This document shows, piece after piece, positions 53,248 to 62,380 of a DNA stretch of 64,000 nt. The stretch spans positions 1 through 64,000 of the forward strand of contig MWST01000018.1 in the NCBI GenBank assembly GCA_002050235.1, written 5' to 3'. Each line of letters opens with the position of its first letter. The first letter of the stretch is position 1. Origin of the DNA: Polyangiaceae bacterium UTPRO1 (GTDB lineage Bacteria; Desulfobacterota; Binatia; UTPRO1). The notes under the pieces were generated by a model that made no database searches, was not told the origin of the DNA, and saw only the letters and a list, made by a program, of their open reading frames with translations. The position numbers and the translations under genes were made by a program.

Positions 53248-53697
53248 TCAATACCCGCCGAGACTTCGCTTGCGCGCGCGAAGCCCGCGCCGGCTGCCCT
53301 TGCTCCTGTTGGGACGACCTCCGGCCACTCCCACTTCGCTCGCGAACGGGTCGCCGGCCGCGAAGATGTTCTGCGGCGCGGAGAAGGCAGGGCGCTGCGA
53401 AGGCGGCGGCGGGCGATAGCCGCCGGGGCTGCCCCCGGCGGGGCGCTGCGGGCGATCCTCGGCGCTGTTCACTCGCAAGCGTCGTCCCCCGAGATCGTAG
53501 CCGTCGAACTTGCGGATGGCGTCGGCCGCTTCCGTGTCGGATCCGAACTCCGCGAATGCGAAGCCGCGCGACCGACCGGTCTCACGGTCGGTCCCGATGT
53601 GAACGCGGGCAACCTTTCCCGCTTGCGACAACAACGTGGAGAGCTCTTCTCTGGTCGTCTCGAAGCTCAAATTACCGACGAAGATTTTGTTCGAAAT
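53248..53697 (-). CDS. RRM RNA-binding protein, apparent ATT start
   Basis: A 149-residue protein with one RRM domain. RNP2 is IFVGNL (5-10) and RNP1 is RGFAFAEF (44-51). The C-terminal third is Gly/Pro/Arg-rich ([15 protein letters not shown]) and ends with basic clusters, as in cyanobacterial-type Rbp proteins. AAAAGGAG lies exactly six bases before an ATT at 53697, at the position where relatives have the initiator Met of MSNK-type starts. The nearest in-frame alternative, a TTG at 53775, has no ribosome-binding site and adds 26 unconserved residues. It follows rne by 83 bases. Confidence 0.8.
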   Translation of the reverse strand: MSNKIFVGNLSFETTREELSTLLSQAGKVARVHIGTDRETGRSRGFAFAEFGSDTEAADAIRKFDGYDLGGRRLRVNSAEDRPQRPAGGSPGGYRPPPPSQRPAFSAPQNIFAAGDPFASEVGVAGGRPNRSKGSRRGLRARKRSLGGY

Positions 53698-53780
53698 GTT
53701 CGACTCCTTTTGGTTGGCGATCCGGGGACGCGCAGCGTCGGGGCTCGTATAGCCGATGGATCTTGCCGATGCCAAACGGC

Positions 53781-56162
53781 TCAGGGCTCGTGCGGGGGTC
53801 CGGCCGGCGCCGTCGCCGCCGCCGTGGGTAGGCTCTCGGCATCCTCGTTCACCGTCCGCCCTTCGGACGTCGCCCGGCGGCGGCCACTGCCTCCTCGCCG
53901 CCGGCGGCGGCGTTGCTCGGTCCCTCGGGCTTCGCCGGCGGGAACAACCGCTCCGGCCGGCGCCGCGCCTCCGGCTCCCGCCGTCGCCGGAGGCGCGGCG
54001 CCGGCCGGGGAGCTCGGGACGTCACCGCCTTCGCCGGCCCCGCCGGGACCGGGGCGCCGGCCGCGCCCGCCGCGACGTCCGCCGCGGCGGCGGCGCCGCC
54101 GGCTCGCCTCCGACGACGCGGAGGCGTCCACGGCCGCTTCGACCGGCATGAACAGCGGGACGGCCTCGATCCAACCGCTGTCCCCGGCGGCGAGGATCGC
54201 GGCGGTGCGATCGATCGCCGTCGGCAGCGCCGCCGCGACCTCCGGCTCCCCGGCGATAGGGGCAATGACGGGTACCGCCTCCGCCGCGGAATCCGCAGCG
54301 ATGACCGCCTCGTCGCCGACGAGGTCTGTCGCGGCGGCGGGCTCGACGACCAGCGCGCCCGCCGGTCTCTCTTCGTCCGCGACGAAGATCGGCGCCGCCT
54401 CCCCGGCCGCGGGAACCTCGGCCTCGGGCGCCGGCCGCGCTTCGGCAGCACCCTCGCCCCGCCGGCTTCGACCGCCGCGGCGGCGCCGAGCCGGCGACGC
54501 GGCGTCCTCGCCGGCGCGGAGCGTGCCCACGGGACCGTGCCCGTAGCCGACCGCCGCGGCAGCCGGCCGCTGAGCACCCGGCCGTGCGCTCCGGGCGACG
54601 CCGCTCGGCGCGCGCTCCGCGCTCGCGACTTCGCCCGGCCGCAAGACCGCCACGGGCGCCGTGACTTCGCGGATGCGGACCTCGAGCTCGCTCTGATGCG
54701 GCATGAGCTTGTCGCTGATGACGATGTTGATGCGCGCCGAATAACGACGCTCGAGAGTCGCCAGGTCGTCGCGCTTCTGGTTCAAGAGATACATGGCGAC
54801 GTCGCGCGGGAGCGTGACGTTCATCTGCGCGACATCGCCCTCGGCGATGCGATGATGGATCTTGCGCAACGTGCCGAGGGCGGCCGACTCCGGAGTGCGG
54901 ATGGAGCCGTAGCCTTCGCACATCGGACACGCGGTATACGAGCTCGCGACGGCCGCGGGCCGGAGGCGCTGGCGCGAGATCTCCAGCAGGCCGAGCTTGG
55001 AGATGCGACCGATGTCGTGCCGCGCCTTCTCCGGCCTCATCGCCTCGCGGAGCGCCCGCTCGACGTCGCCGATATGGCTCGGGACCCGCATGTCGATGAA
55101 GTCGACGACGATGATGCCGCCGAGATCGCGGAGCCGGAGCTGCCGCGCCACTTCCCGAGCCGCTTCGAGATTGGTCTTGTGCGCCGTCTCCTCCTGGCTC
55201 GACCCCCGCATCGATCCGCCGGAGTTGACGTCGATCGCCGTCAGGGCCTCGGTGCCGTCGATGACGATCGATCCGCCCGATTTGAGCGCCACCCGGCGCT
55301 TGTAGATCGACTCGATCTGCGTCTCGAGTCCGAAGCGCGAGAAGATGGGTTGGTCGCCCTGGTAGAGATGCAGCAAGTGCTCCTTCCCGGGCATGATGTT
55401 GTGCAGGAAGTCCTTGGCGCGCTCGTAGACTTCCTCGTTGTCGATGAAGACCTCGTCGATGTCGGGGGTGAAGTAGTCGCGGATGTTGCGCAGGACGAGG
55501 TCGTGCTCGCGGTAGATCAGCGCCGGACCGCGTTTGGTGGCGGCGTTCTGCTTGATGCTCTCCCAGAGCCGCGCCAGGTAGGCGAGGTCGCGCTCCAGCT
55601 CGCCGTGCTCGTCGTCGAAGCCGGCGGCGGTCCGCACGATGATCCCGCAGCCGGCCGGCGGCCTCAGGCGCTCGATCATCTCGCGGACGCGGACTCGCTC
55701 CTCTCCTTCGATCTTCCGCGAGATGCCGGCGTCCTCGGAGCCCGGCAGCAGCACCAGGTACCGCCCGGGCAACGAATAGAACGTCGACAGTGTCGGCGGC
55801 TTGTTGGTGAACTGCTCCTTGACGATCTGGACCAGGATCTCGTCACCGGACTTGAGGACCTCTTTGATGCGGCGGCGACCCTTCTCGCCCCGCTCCTGGA
55901 TCTCGCCGCCGCTCCGACCCTCGGGGAGATTGCGGAAACAGATCTCGTCGAGCGGCAAGAACGCGTCCCGGTCGGCGCCGATGTCGACGAAAGCGGCTTC
56001 GATGGCCGGATGAATGCGCCGGACGACGCCCTTGTAGATGTTCCCCTTCAGGTGCTCGCGGCTGAAGGATTCGATCTCGAAGGACTCGAGCTGGCCGTCG
56101 TCAACGATACCGACGCGGCTCTCCTCCGCGTGGGTGACGTTGATGAGCATGATCTTGGACAT
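53781..56162 (-). CDS. rne: ribonuclease E/G
   Basis: A 793-residue endoribonuclease. The S1 domain spans about 35-120 (NIYKGVVRRIHPAIEAAFVDIGADRDAFL in overlapping pieces). The DNase I-like site has aspartates in IDVNSGG (311) and VVDFIDM (354). The zinc link is CPMCEGYG (412 and 415). The catalytic core ends near 520. The last 270 residues are low-complexity, Ala/Pro/acidic then Arg-rich (SRRRRRRGG, QRRRRRRGGSG), a disordered tail that could bind RNA or partners. ATG 56162. It starts mRNA decay and rRNA processing. The RRM gene follows. Confidence 0.93.
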   Translation of the reverse strand: MSKIMLINVTHAEESRVGIVDDGQLESFEIESFSREHLKGNIYKGVVRRIHPAIEAAFVDIGADRDAFLPLDEICFRNLPEGRSGGEIQERGEKGRRRIKEVLKSGDEILVQIVKEQFTNKPPTLSTFYSLPGRYLVLLPGSEDAGISRKIEGEERVRVREMIERLRPPAGCGIIVRTAAGFDDEHGELERDLAYLARLWESIKQNAATKRGPALIYREHDLVLRNIRDYFTPDIDEVFIDNEEVYERAKDFLHNIMPGKEHLLHLYQGDQPIFSRFGLETQIESIYKRRVALKSGGSIVIDGTEALTAIDVNSGGSMRGSSQEETAHKTNLEAAREVARQLRLRDLGGIIVVDFIDMRVPSHIGDVERALREAMRPEKARHDIGRISKLGLLEISRQRLRPAAVASSYTACPMCEGYGSIRTPESAALGTLRKIHHRIAEGDVAQMNVTLPRDVAMYLLNQKRDDLATLERRYSARINIVISDKLMPHQSELEVRIREVTAPVAVLRPGEVASAERAPSGVARSARPGAQRPAAAAVGYGHGPVGTLRAGEDAASPARRRRGGRSRRGEGAAEARPAPEAEVPAAGEAAPIFVADEERPAGALVVEPAAATDLVGDEAVIAADSAAEAVPVIAPIAGEPEVAAALPTAIDRTAAILAAGDSGWIEAVPLFMPVEAAVDASASSEASRRRRRRGGRRGGRGRRPGPGGAGEGGDVPSSPAGAAPPATAGAGGAAPAGAVVPAGEARGTEQRRRRRRGGSGRRRATSEGRTVNEDAESLPTAAATAPAGPPHEP

Positions 56163-56238
56163 ACTGGGCTGGAACCCCTTCCCCCAACCGCTACCGGCGT
56201 CGTCCTATCACGCGCCCGCCTCGGGCCGCCAACGAAAA

Positions 56239-56257
56239 CCGGGACATTCCGTCCCGG
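56239..56257 (-). terminator. intrinsic terminator of queE
   Basis: On the minus strand CCGGGAC-GGAAT-GTCCCGG forms a 7-bp stem with a five-base loop, followed directly by TTTTCGTT. It lies 44 bases beyond the queE stop and ends that transcript before rne. Confidence 0.8.
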
Positions 56258-56300
56258 AACGGCTGCGGGCGAGCTCGACGCGCTCCATCACTCCTCCTCA

Positions 56301-57008
56301 TCAAGTACCCCGGACGTCACCGTAGAGATCGATGTGGAGACGCGGCGTATACCGATACCCGCGCGCTTTGCAGAGGTCGGCGATCCACGGCGCCCGGCCG
56401 GCGATCGCCGCCTTCGTCGTGCCGAGGGGCATCAGCAGGATCGAATCCGGTGCGACCGGCGGCAAGCGGCCGAGCAGCTCGTCGATCTCGACGAGATCGT
56501 GCGGCTCGCCGACGACGAACTTCAGCTGGCAGGCGTATCGATCCAGGAGCCTGGCCAGGACGCCGACATCCAGCCGCTTGCGGGCGTGATCGGTGCCGAT
56601 CGCCGCGCCGCGCTGCGGATCCGGAGCGGAGTTCGCGAGCTTCGGCGAGATCGACATCAGGTCGCACGGCAGCGCCTGGAACACCGTACCGGCAGTCTCG
56701 ATGGTGACGTGCCGGCTCGCCGCCTGCAGCGCCGCAGTCAGCCGCGGCAGATTCGGCCAGAGGAGCGGCTCGCCGCCGGTGACCACGACGTAGCGCGCCG
56801 ACGGCGGCACGGCCGCCACGAGGTCGGCGATGCTCCACCAGTCCCCCTCCGGCTCCCACGAGGTGTAGGGCGTATCGCACCACTCGCAGCGCAGGTTGCA
56901 ACCGCTCGTACGGATGAAGAACGACGGTACGCCGACGAGGCTGCCTTCACCCTGGATGGAATGAAAGGTCTCGGCGATGCGGAGGCGATCGCCCGACTCT
57001 GGTACCAC
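56301..57008 (-). CDS. queE: 7-carboxy-7-deazaguanine synthase
   Basis: A 235-residue radical SAM enzyme that contracts carboxy-tetrahydropterin to CDG in queuosine and 7-deazapurine synthesis. The cluster motif SGCNLRCEWCDTPYTSW has cysteines at 37, 41 and 44. ETFHSIQGEGSLVGVPSFFIR and VVTGGEPLLW are the substrate and SAM (GGE) segments. GTG 57008 is the assumed start. The other pre-queuosine genes (queC, queD, folE) are not in the window, so it may be unlinked here. An intrinsic terminator follows. Confidence 0.92.
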   Translation of the reverse strand: MVPESGDRLRIAETFHSIQGEGSLVGVPSFFIRTSGCNLRCEWCDTPYTSWEPEGDWWSIADLVAAVPPSARYVVVTGGEPLLWPNLPRLTAALQAASRHVTIETAGTVFQALPCDLMSISPKLANSAPDPQRGAAIGTDHARKRLDVGVLARLLDRYACQLKFVVGEPHDLVEIDELLGRLPPVAPDSILLMPLGTTKAAIAGRAPWIADLCKARGYRYTPRLHIDLYGDVRGT

Positions 57009-57069
57009 CGCGCCGACGGTACCAAAGGTCGGCGCGCGCCGAAAGGCTCTCCGTCCCGCCCCGTGCTCG

Positions 57070-58047
57070 TCAGAACTCGACCACCACGTCCGGCGTGCCG
57101 TCGAAGCGCACGCTGTCGACGAAACGAATCATCCGGTCGCTGAACGACATCAGGAGCGAGCTCGTACGCGCCCCGTGGCCGAAGAACCGGACCCCGCGCA
57201 TGAACGCACCGTCGGTGACTCCGGAGGCGGCGAAGATGATCTCGGGTCCCGGCGCCAGGTCGCGCTCGGTGAAGATGCGGCGGGGATCCGTGATCCCCAT
57301 CGTCCGCATGCGCTCCTCCTGGCCCTCCTTGGTAGGCACCAGCCGGCCCTGCATGCCGCCGTTCAAGCAGCGGATCGCAGCGGCCGCGAGCACGCCCTCG
57401 GGAGCGCCGCCGGTGCCCATGACGGCGTGGACGTTGGTGCCGCGGACGGCCGCCGAGATCCCCGCCGAGAGGTCGCCGTCGGAGATCAGGCGAATGCGGG
57501 CGCCGGCGCTGCGGATCTCCTCGATCAGATGCTCGTGGCGCGGGCGATCGAGCACGATCACGACCAGGTCCTTCACCTGACGATCGAGCCGGTTGGCGAT
57601 GATCTGCAGATTCTCCTTCGGCGTCGCATCGAGGTGGACGGCGCCTTTGGCCGCCGGTCCGACGATGATCTTCTCCATGTAACAGTCGGGAGCGTGCAGG
57701 AGGCCGCCCTTGTTGGCGGCGGCGAGCACGGCGATCGAGTTCGGCTCGCCGGTAGCGCAGAGATTGGTTCCTTCGAGCGGGTCGACGGCGATGTCGACCT
57801 CCGGGTGCTCGGGGAGCTGCCGGCCGACCTTCTCGCCGATGAAGAGCATCGGCGCCTCGTCGCGCTCGCCCTCGCCGATGACGATCGTGCCGCGCATGGG
57901 GAGCGCGTCCATGGCCTTGCGCATCGCCTCGACGGCGACCTGATCCGAGTATCGGCGTTGTCCCTGGCCCATCGTGCGGGCGGCGGCGATCGCCGCCTCC
58001 TCCACGACACTCAGGAATTCGCGCGACAGATGCTGCTCGAGCGTCAT
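57070..58047 (-). CDS. glpX: class II fructose-1,6-bisphosphatase
   Basis: A 325-residue lithium-sensitive phosphatase of gluconeogenesis. [18 protein letters not shown] and [10 protein letters not shown] supply the metal-binding acids (DPLEGT is the hallmark). [26 protein letters not shown] is the substrate-binding part. Some family members also hydrolyse sedoheptulose-1,7-bisphosphate. ATG 58047 has GGAGGT seven bases upstream; earlier codons do not fit. It may be read together with queE (61-base gap). Confidence 0.95.
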   Translation of the reverse strand: MTLEQHLSREFLSVVEEAAIAAARTMGQGQRRYSDQVAVEAMRKAMDALPMRGTIVIGEGERDEAPMLFIGEKVGRQLPEHPEVDIAVDPLEGTNLCATGEPNSIAVLAAANKGGLLHAPDCYMEKIIVGPAAKGAVHLDATPKENLQIIANRLDRQVKDLVVIVLDRPRHEHLIEEIRSAGARIRLISDGDLSAGISAAVRGTNVHAVMGTGGAPEGVLAAAAIRCLNGGMQGRLVPTKEGQEERMRTMGITDPRRIFTERDLAPGPEIIFAASGVTDGAFMRGVRFFGHGARTSSLLMSFSDRMIRFVDSVRFDGTPDVVVEF

Positions 58048-58170
58048 GCCAGTACCTCCGAAGTCGAATGTTCGTGGAACCGCGTCCGGCGCGAAGCCGC
58101 GGTCCGCGGCAGCCGACAGTGTGTCACAGAGAGCCACCGGCGCGGAAGCCGCGATACGCGCCGGGGCGCA

Positions 58171-58980
58171 TCAGCGGCCATGAAAGGTCGGGGCGCGCTT
58201 CTCCATGAATGCCGCGACGGCTTCCTGCAGGTCCTCGCTGGCGACGAAGGCGGCGTTCCACGTGGCGACGTAGGTGAGGCCGTCCTCGACGCTCTTGTCG
58301 GCGCAGTATTCGAGTACGCGCTTCGTGCCGGTCACCGCGAGCGGCGAGTTGGCGGCGATCCGCGCCGCGAGCGCCCGCGCGGCCGCCAAAGCCGATGCCT
58401 GGTCGGGATGCACGTGGTTCACGAAGCCGAGCGCGAGCGCGCGCTCGGCGCCGAAGTCGTCGCCGCTCAATGCGAGCTCCGCCACCTGCCCGCGCCCGAT
58501 GATGCCGGGCAGACGCTGCAGCGTGCCGACGTCGGCCACCATCGCCATCCGGGTCTCGCGGATACTGAAGACGACGTCCGCCGCGGCGATGCGGATGTCG
58601 CACGCGGTCAGGAGATCGATGCCGCCGCCGATACACCAGCCGTGCGCCACCGCAATGACGGGCTTCTCGCAGCGCGCCACCGCCGTGATCGAGCGCTGGA
58701 GCTTCAGGATGAAGTCGAGGAGGCGTTTGCGCCCGCCGGCGCCCCGACCGCCCTCGACGAGGCCGCCGCCCATGGCCTTCAAGTCCAGGCCGACCGTGAA
58801 GTGGGCACCGCGCGCGGCGACGACGATCGCGCGCACCGACTCGTCGGCCGCGAGCTCCTCGATGGCGCGCGGCAGCTCGCTCCAGAATGCCGGGCCCATT
58901 GCGTTGCGCTTGCTCGGGTTCGCCAGCCAGAGGGTGGCGACGTGCCCGTCGCGCTCGATCTCGAAGACTTCGTACGCCAT
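58171..58980 (-). CDS. enoyl-CoA hydratase/isomerase (crotonase) family
   Basis: A 269-residue crotonase. AARGAHFTVGLDLKAMGG and AVAHGWCIGGGIDLLTACDIRIAAADVVF (in parts) form the oxyanion hole. The acidic residues in FSIRETRMAMVADVGTLQRLP, with D in VADVG and E in IRETR, match the pattern of delta3,5-delta2,4-dienoyl-CoA isomerases more than plain hydratases. It lies next to acyl-CoA dehydrogenases further on, suggesting a role in fatty or branched acid oxidation. It is divergent from the HAD gene. Confidence 0.88.
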   Translation of the reverse strand: MAYEVFEIERDGHVATLWLANPSKRNAMGPAFWSELPRAIEELAADESVRAIVVAARGAHFTVGLDLKAMGGGLVEGGRGAGGRKRLLDFILKLQRSITAVARCEKPVIAVAHGWCIGGGIDLLTACDIRIAAADVVFSIRETRMAMVADVGTLQRLPGIIGRGQVAELALSGDDFGAERALALGFVNHVHPDQASALAAARALAARIAANSPLAVTGTKRVLEYCADKSVEDGLTYVATWNAAFVASEDLQEAVAAFMEKRAPTFHGR

Positions 58981-59107
58981 GCGGACCTCCGTGGAAGAGC
59001 GACCGGTGATACGTCGCGCTGCCGGGCAGAGCAAGGAGCCGCAGGCCGCGGTCCGGAGGCGCCCGGAGGCGATGGACAGCCCGCGACTCGACCGCTAACC
59101 AGCAGCG

Positions 59108-59833
59108 ATGATCATCGAGGGCATCGATACGGAGCGCGTCGGCGCCGCGGTATTCGATCTCGGCGGCGTGTTCCTGGCAGGCGGCGTCGAGTCGGTGCGG
59201 GAGTTCGGCGACCGCCACGGTCTGACGCCGGAGGCCTGGCAGACGATCCGTCGAGACCTCTTCGCCGACGACACCGGCCTATGGTCGGCCGTCGAGCGCG
59301 GCCAGGCGACGTTCGCGGACTTCGTGGCCCGGCTGCGCGCCCTCGCGCGCGGCCACGGCTGCGACATCTCCGAGGCCGACGCGCGCAACTTCATGGGCAA
59401 CACCGGCGCCGCCCCTACTCAGCGGCTGCGCACCGAGATCGTCGCGGCCGCAGCGCGCATCCGGGCCCGGATGCCGACGGCGCTGCTCACGAACAACATC
59501 CCGGAGTGGCGAGACGCCTGGCGGTCGCTCATCGACGTCGAGCGGCTGTTCGACGTCGTCGTCGACTCGAGCGAAGTCGGCATGCGCAAGCCCGAGCCCG
59601 CCATCTACGAGCTCACGCGCGACCACCTCGGGATCGCGCACGCATCGATCTTCTTCCTCGACGACCTCGGCGTGAACCTCAAGCCCGCGCGCGCGCTCGG
59701 CTGGCAGACGCTGCGCTACGACGACACGGCGCGCGTCCTGGCGGTTCTGGACGCGCTCGCCGCCGGCCGGCCGCAAGGCCGCACGGCTCCGCGCGGCGGC
59801 GACGCCGAGGTGCCGCGGGCGCACCGGAAGTAG
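59108..59833 (+). CDS. HAD-IA family hydrolase
   Basis: A 241-residue haloacid dehalogenase superfamily member. The first motif is AVFDLGGVFL, where the second aspartate of DxD is replaced by glycine, as in the epoxide-hydrolase-N-terminal/YihX-like group. ALLTNNIPEW is motif II, MRKPEPAIYEL has the lysine, and FFLDDLGVNLKPA is motif IV. Relatives in acyl-CoA catabolic clusters are fused to or paired with ACAD/aminoglycoside-kinase-type enzymes. It converges on the acyl-CoA dehydrogenase operon. Confidence 0.85.
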   Translation: MIIEGIDTERVGAAVFDLGGVFLAGGVESVREFGDRHGLTPEAWQTIRRDLFADDTGLWSAVERGQATFADFVARLRALARGHGCDISEADARNFMGNTGAAPTQRLRTEIVAAAARIRARMPTALLTNNIPEWRDAWRSLIDVERLFDVVVDSSEVGMRKPEPAIYELTRDHLGIAHASIFFLDDLGVNLKPARALGWQTLRYDDTARVLAVLDALAAGRPQGRTAPRGGDAEVPRAHRK

Positions 59834-59876
59834 GAACGAAGAGAGGGCGGACCGGGCATCCCCAGCGGCGCCGCGG

Positions 59877-60929
59877 TCAGTACCCGGCCGCCGCCAGCGC
59901 CGCTTCGAGCTGCGCCTCGGTCGAGCCGTAGTGCTGCTCGAGCGTCTTCGCACGCTTGAAGTAGAGGTGCAGATCGAGCTCCCACGTGAAGCCGATGCCG
60001 CCGTGCATCTGGATCGCCTCGCCGCAGACGTGGCGAGCCGAATCGCCCGCATAGGCCTTGGCGGCAGCGCAGGCGAGCGGCGCCTCCGGCGCCCCGCTAG
60101 AGAGGCACCAGGCGGCGCGATAGACCGCCGAACGCGTCGACTCGACCCTGAGCAGCATGTCGGCGAGACGATGCTGCAGCGCCTGGAACGCGCCGATCGG
60201 GCGCTTGAACGCTTGCCGGGTCTGCACGTAAGCGAGCGTCGTCTCGAGGCACCGGCTCATGAGCCCGAGCAGCATCGCGCTCGCTCCGACCGCCGCCAGG
60301 CGATCGACGCGGGCGAGCTCCGCCGGTCCGCCGAGCGGCCGCGCCGCGTGGTCGAGGGCGACGTCGGCGAAGCGCTGCGCGAGGTCGAGTGTCTGGAGCG
60401 GCGTCACCGTGAACGGTCCGTCGACCAGCACCGGGCCATCCGCGGTCGTCACCACGAGCGCGTCGACGCTGGCGGCGAAGGGCACGAAGTACTTGGTGCC
60501 GCGCACGCGCCCGCCGCCGGCGGTCACCGCAGCGGCGCTCGTCCCGGCATAGGGCGCGTCGTCGCGGGCGATCGTGACCAGCTTCCTGCCGGCGACGACC
60601 TCCCGCACGAGAGCGTCGTCGGCACTCGCCGCGGCGACGAGCGCCGCCGCGAGCACGACGTCGAGGAAGGGCCCCGGCACGCACGCCCGCCCCATCTCCT
60701 CGAGGACGATCGCGAGCTCGACGGCGCCGAGCCCTTGCCCGCCGACCCGCGCCGGCAAGATCAGGCCGACGTATCCCATCTCGGCGAGGCGGCGCCATTC
60801 CGCCGGGTCGTAGCCGACCTTGGAGTGCTCCATGACGGAGCGGGTCTTCTCGAGCGGCAGCTCGCTGGCGAGGAAGTCGCGGGTCGAGTTGCGGAGCAGG
60901 GCTTGATCGTCGGAAAGCTCGAACCTCAT
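59877..60929 (-). CDS. acyl-CoA dehydrogenase, short subunit
   Basis: A 350-residue FAD-dependent ACAD-fold protein. MRFELSDDQALLRNSTRDFLASE opens the N-terminal helical domain, and FKRPIGAFQALQHRLADM is the conserved third-domain helix. EAIQMHGGIGFTWE binds flavin. The loop that carries the catalytic glutamate in medium-chain enzymes reads QHYGSTEAQ, without that residue. It overlaps the larger ACAD gene upstream by four bases (ATGA), which suggests the two proteins form a heteromer. Confidence 0.88.
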   Translation of the reverse strand: MRFELSDDQALLRNSTRDFLASELPLEKTRSVMEHSKVGYDPAEWRRLAEMGYVGLILPARVGGQGLGAVELAIVLEEMGRACVPGPFLDVVLAAALVAAASADDALVREVVAGRKLVTIARDDAPYAGTSAAAVTAGGGRVRGTKYFVPFAASVDALVVTTADGPVLVDGPFTVTPLQTLDLAQRFADVALDHAARPLGGPAELARVDRLAAVGASAMLLGLMSRCLETTLAYVQTRQAFKRPIGAFQALQHRLADMLLRVESTRSAVYRAAWCLSSGAPEAPLACAAAKAYAGDSARHVCGEAIQMHGGIGFTWELDLHLYFKRAKTLEQHYGSTEAQLEAALAAAGY

Positions 60930-62104
60930 CGCGCATCCTGCGGCAGGTTGAGCACCCGCTTGGCTATGATGTTGCGCTGGATCTCGGAGGAGCCGGAATA
61001 GATCGTGCCGGCGCGCGACCAGAGGAACTCGCGCGCCCAGTCGACGTCCGGTCGGGCGTCGGGGCTGGTGCGCAGCAGCAGCCCGCCGGGGCCAAGGAGG
61101 TCGAGCGCCACGTCGCGGAAGCGCTTGTCGAACTCGCTCCAGTATATCTTCTCGATCGACGACTCGGGTCCCGGCGCCTTCCCCTCGGCGAAGTACGCGA
61201 GCGTGCGAATGCCGTTGGCGCGCATGACCTCGTTCTCGACCAGCAGGCGCGCGAGCTTCTCGCGCACCGCCGCACTCGTACGCCCGTGCTCTTTGCAGGC
61301 CTCGGCGAGGCAATCGAGGTCGCGGCCGTAGCGCGCCGACGCCGCCAACGACATGGCGCCGCGCTCGTACGCGAGCACGGTCATGGCGATCCGCCAGCCC
61401 TCGCCGATCTGGCCGACGAGCTGCGCCCGCGGCACGCGCGCGTCCTCGAAGAAGACCTCGCCGAACTCGCTCTCGCCGGTGATCTGGCGCAGCGGCCGGA
61501 CGGTGACACCCGGCGTATCGAGCTTGCACAGGATGAAGGAGATGCCGCCGTAGCGATCCTTCGAATCGGTACGGGCGAGGACGAAGATCCAGTCGGCCCA
61601 CGGCCCGAAGGTCGTCCAGATCTTCTGGCCGTTCAGGACGAAATCGTCGCCGTCGAGGCGGGCGCTCGTGCGCAACGACGCGAGGTCGCTGCCGGATCCG
61701 GGCTCGCTGAACCCCTGACACCAGATCTCCTCGCCCGAGAGCATCGGCGGGATGAAGCGGCGGCGCTGCTCCTCGCTGCCGTGATGGATGAGCGCCGGGC
61801 CGAGCAAGCCGATCCCGAGCGTATTGAGTATGGGCGGCGCATCGGCGATCGCCATCTCTTCCTCGAAGATCGCCTTCTCGACCTCGCCGGCGCCGCGGCC
61901 GCCCCATTCGCGCGGCCAGTCCATCCCCAGATAGCCGGCCTCATGGAGCTTCTTCTGCCAGGCGCGCCGGAACTCCATGAGGCCGTCCTCGGTCGCGGCC
62001 GGGTCGCGCAGCTCCTCGCGCCACGGTCGCCGCATGTTGGCGGCGAGCCAGGCGCGCAGCCGGTCGCGAAACTCGAGATGCTGCGGGGCCAGTAGCAGAT
62101 CCAT
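60926..62104 (-). CDS. acyl-CoA dehydrogenase, long subunit
   Basis: A 392-residue ACAD. DWPREWGGRGAGEVEKAIFEEEMA and WCQGFSEPGSGSDLASLRT are N-terminal and middle-domain signatures, with NGQKIWTTFGPWADW binding flavin and thioester. The C-terminal loop is AGTIYSGSSEIQRNIIAKRVLNLP, with serine where medium-chain enzymes have the catalytic glutamate. GGAGTCGTT precedes the ATG at 62104. It leads a two-gene operon with the short subunit, divergent from the TetR gene. Substrate class unknown. Confidence 0.92.
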   Translation of the reverse strand: MDLLLAPQHLEFRDRLRAWLAANMRRPWREELRDPAATEDGLMEFRRAWQKKLHEAGYLGMDWPREWGGRGAGEVEKAIFEEEMAIADAPPILNTLGIGLLGPALIHHGSEEQRRRFIPPMLSGEEIWCQGFSEPGSGSDLASLRTSARLDGDDFVLNGQKIWTTFGPWADWIFVLARTDSKDRYGGISFILCKLDTPGVTVRPLRQITGESEFGEVFFEDARVPRAQLVGQIGEGWRIAMTVLAYERGAMSLAASARYGRDLDCLAEACKEHGRTSAAVREKLARLLVENEVMRANGIRTLAYFAEGKAPGPESSIEKIYWSEFDKRFRDVALDLLGPGGLLLRTSPDARPDVDWAREFLWSRAGTIYSGSSEIQRNIIAKRVLNLPQDAR

Positions 62105-62215
62105 GAACGACTCCTTCGCGGCCAATCCGATGGGGAGCAGCGGCGCGCTGGTGGTACGCAAGACCTCCGGCTGAATCAAGCCGCCGGAAAACGAGGCTGC
62201 GCCGGAGCTTCGGCA

Positions 62216-62269
62216 TTGACAGGGCTCGACCACCCCGATTAGGGAGGCGGCGAATGAATTGGGCATTCG
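62216..62269. promoter_or_regulatory. candidate promoter and operator between ACAD operon and tetR
   Basis: TTGACA (62216-62221) and TTAGGG (62239-62244), 17 bases apart, form a moderate sigma-70 promoter pointing toward tetR. Just downstream CGAATG-N7-CATTCG (62251-62269) is a perfect inverted repeat of the size TetR dimers bind. Its location would block both directions. The rest of 62105-62380 shows no other clear signal. Confidence 0.35.
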
Positions 62270-62380
62270 ACCTATCGGCCTGGTTTGACGCCGAACGGCG
62301 GCGCCGCCAGCGATGACCGGATCGCACCGTCTGCCGTCAGCGCCACCGGTTGCCGAGACGGGCTCGCCGCGCCGCTACCC

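Noticed and set aside
53913..57143. A plus-strand open frame of more than 1000 codons opposite rne and queE.
   Set aside because: It mirrors the high-GC codon pattern of rne and queE, has no recognisable domain, and crosses the queE terminator and gene boundaries.
56977..59931. A plus-strand open frame of nearly 1000 codons opposite glpX and the crotonase gene.
   Set aside because: Low-complexity Arg/Asp/His composition typical of antisense frames in GC-rich genes. The minus-strand genes carry clear family motifs.
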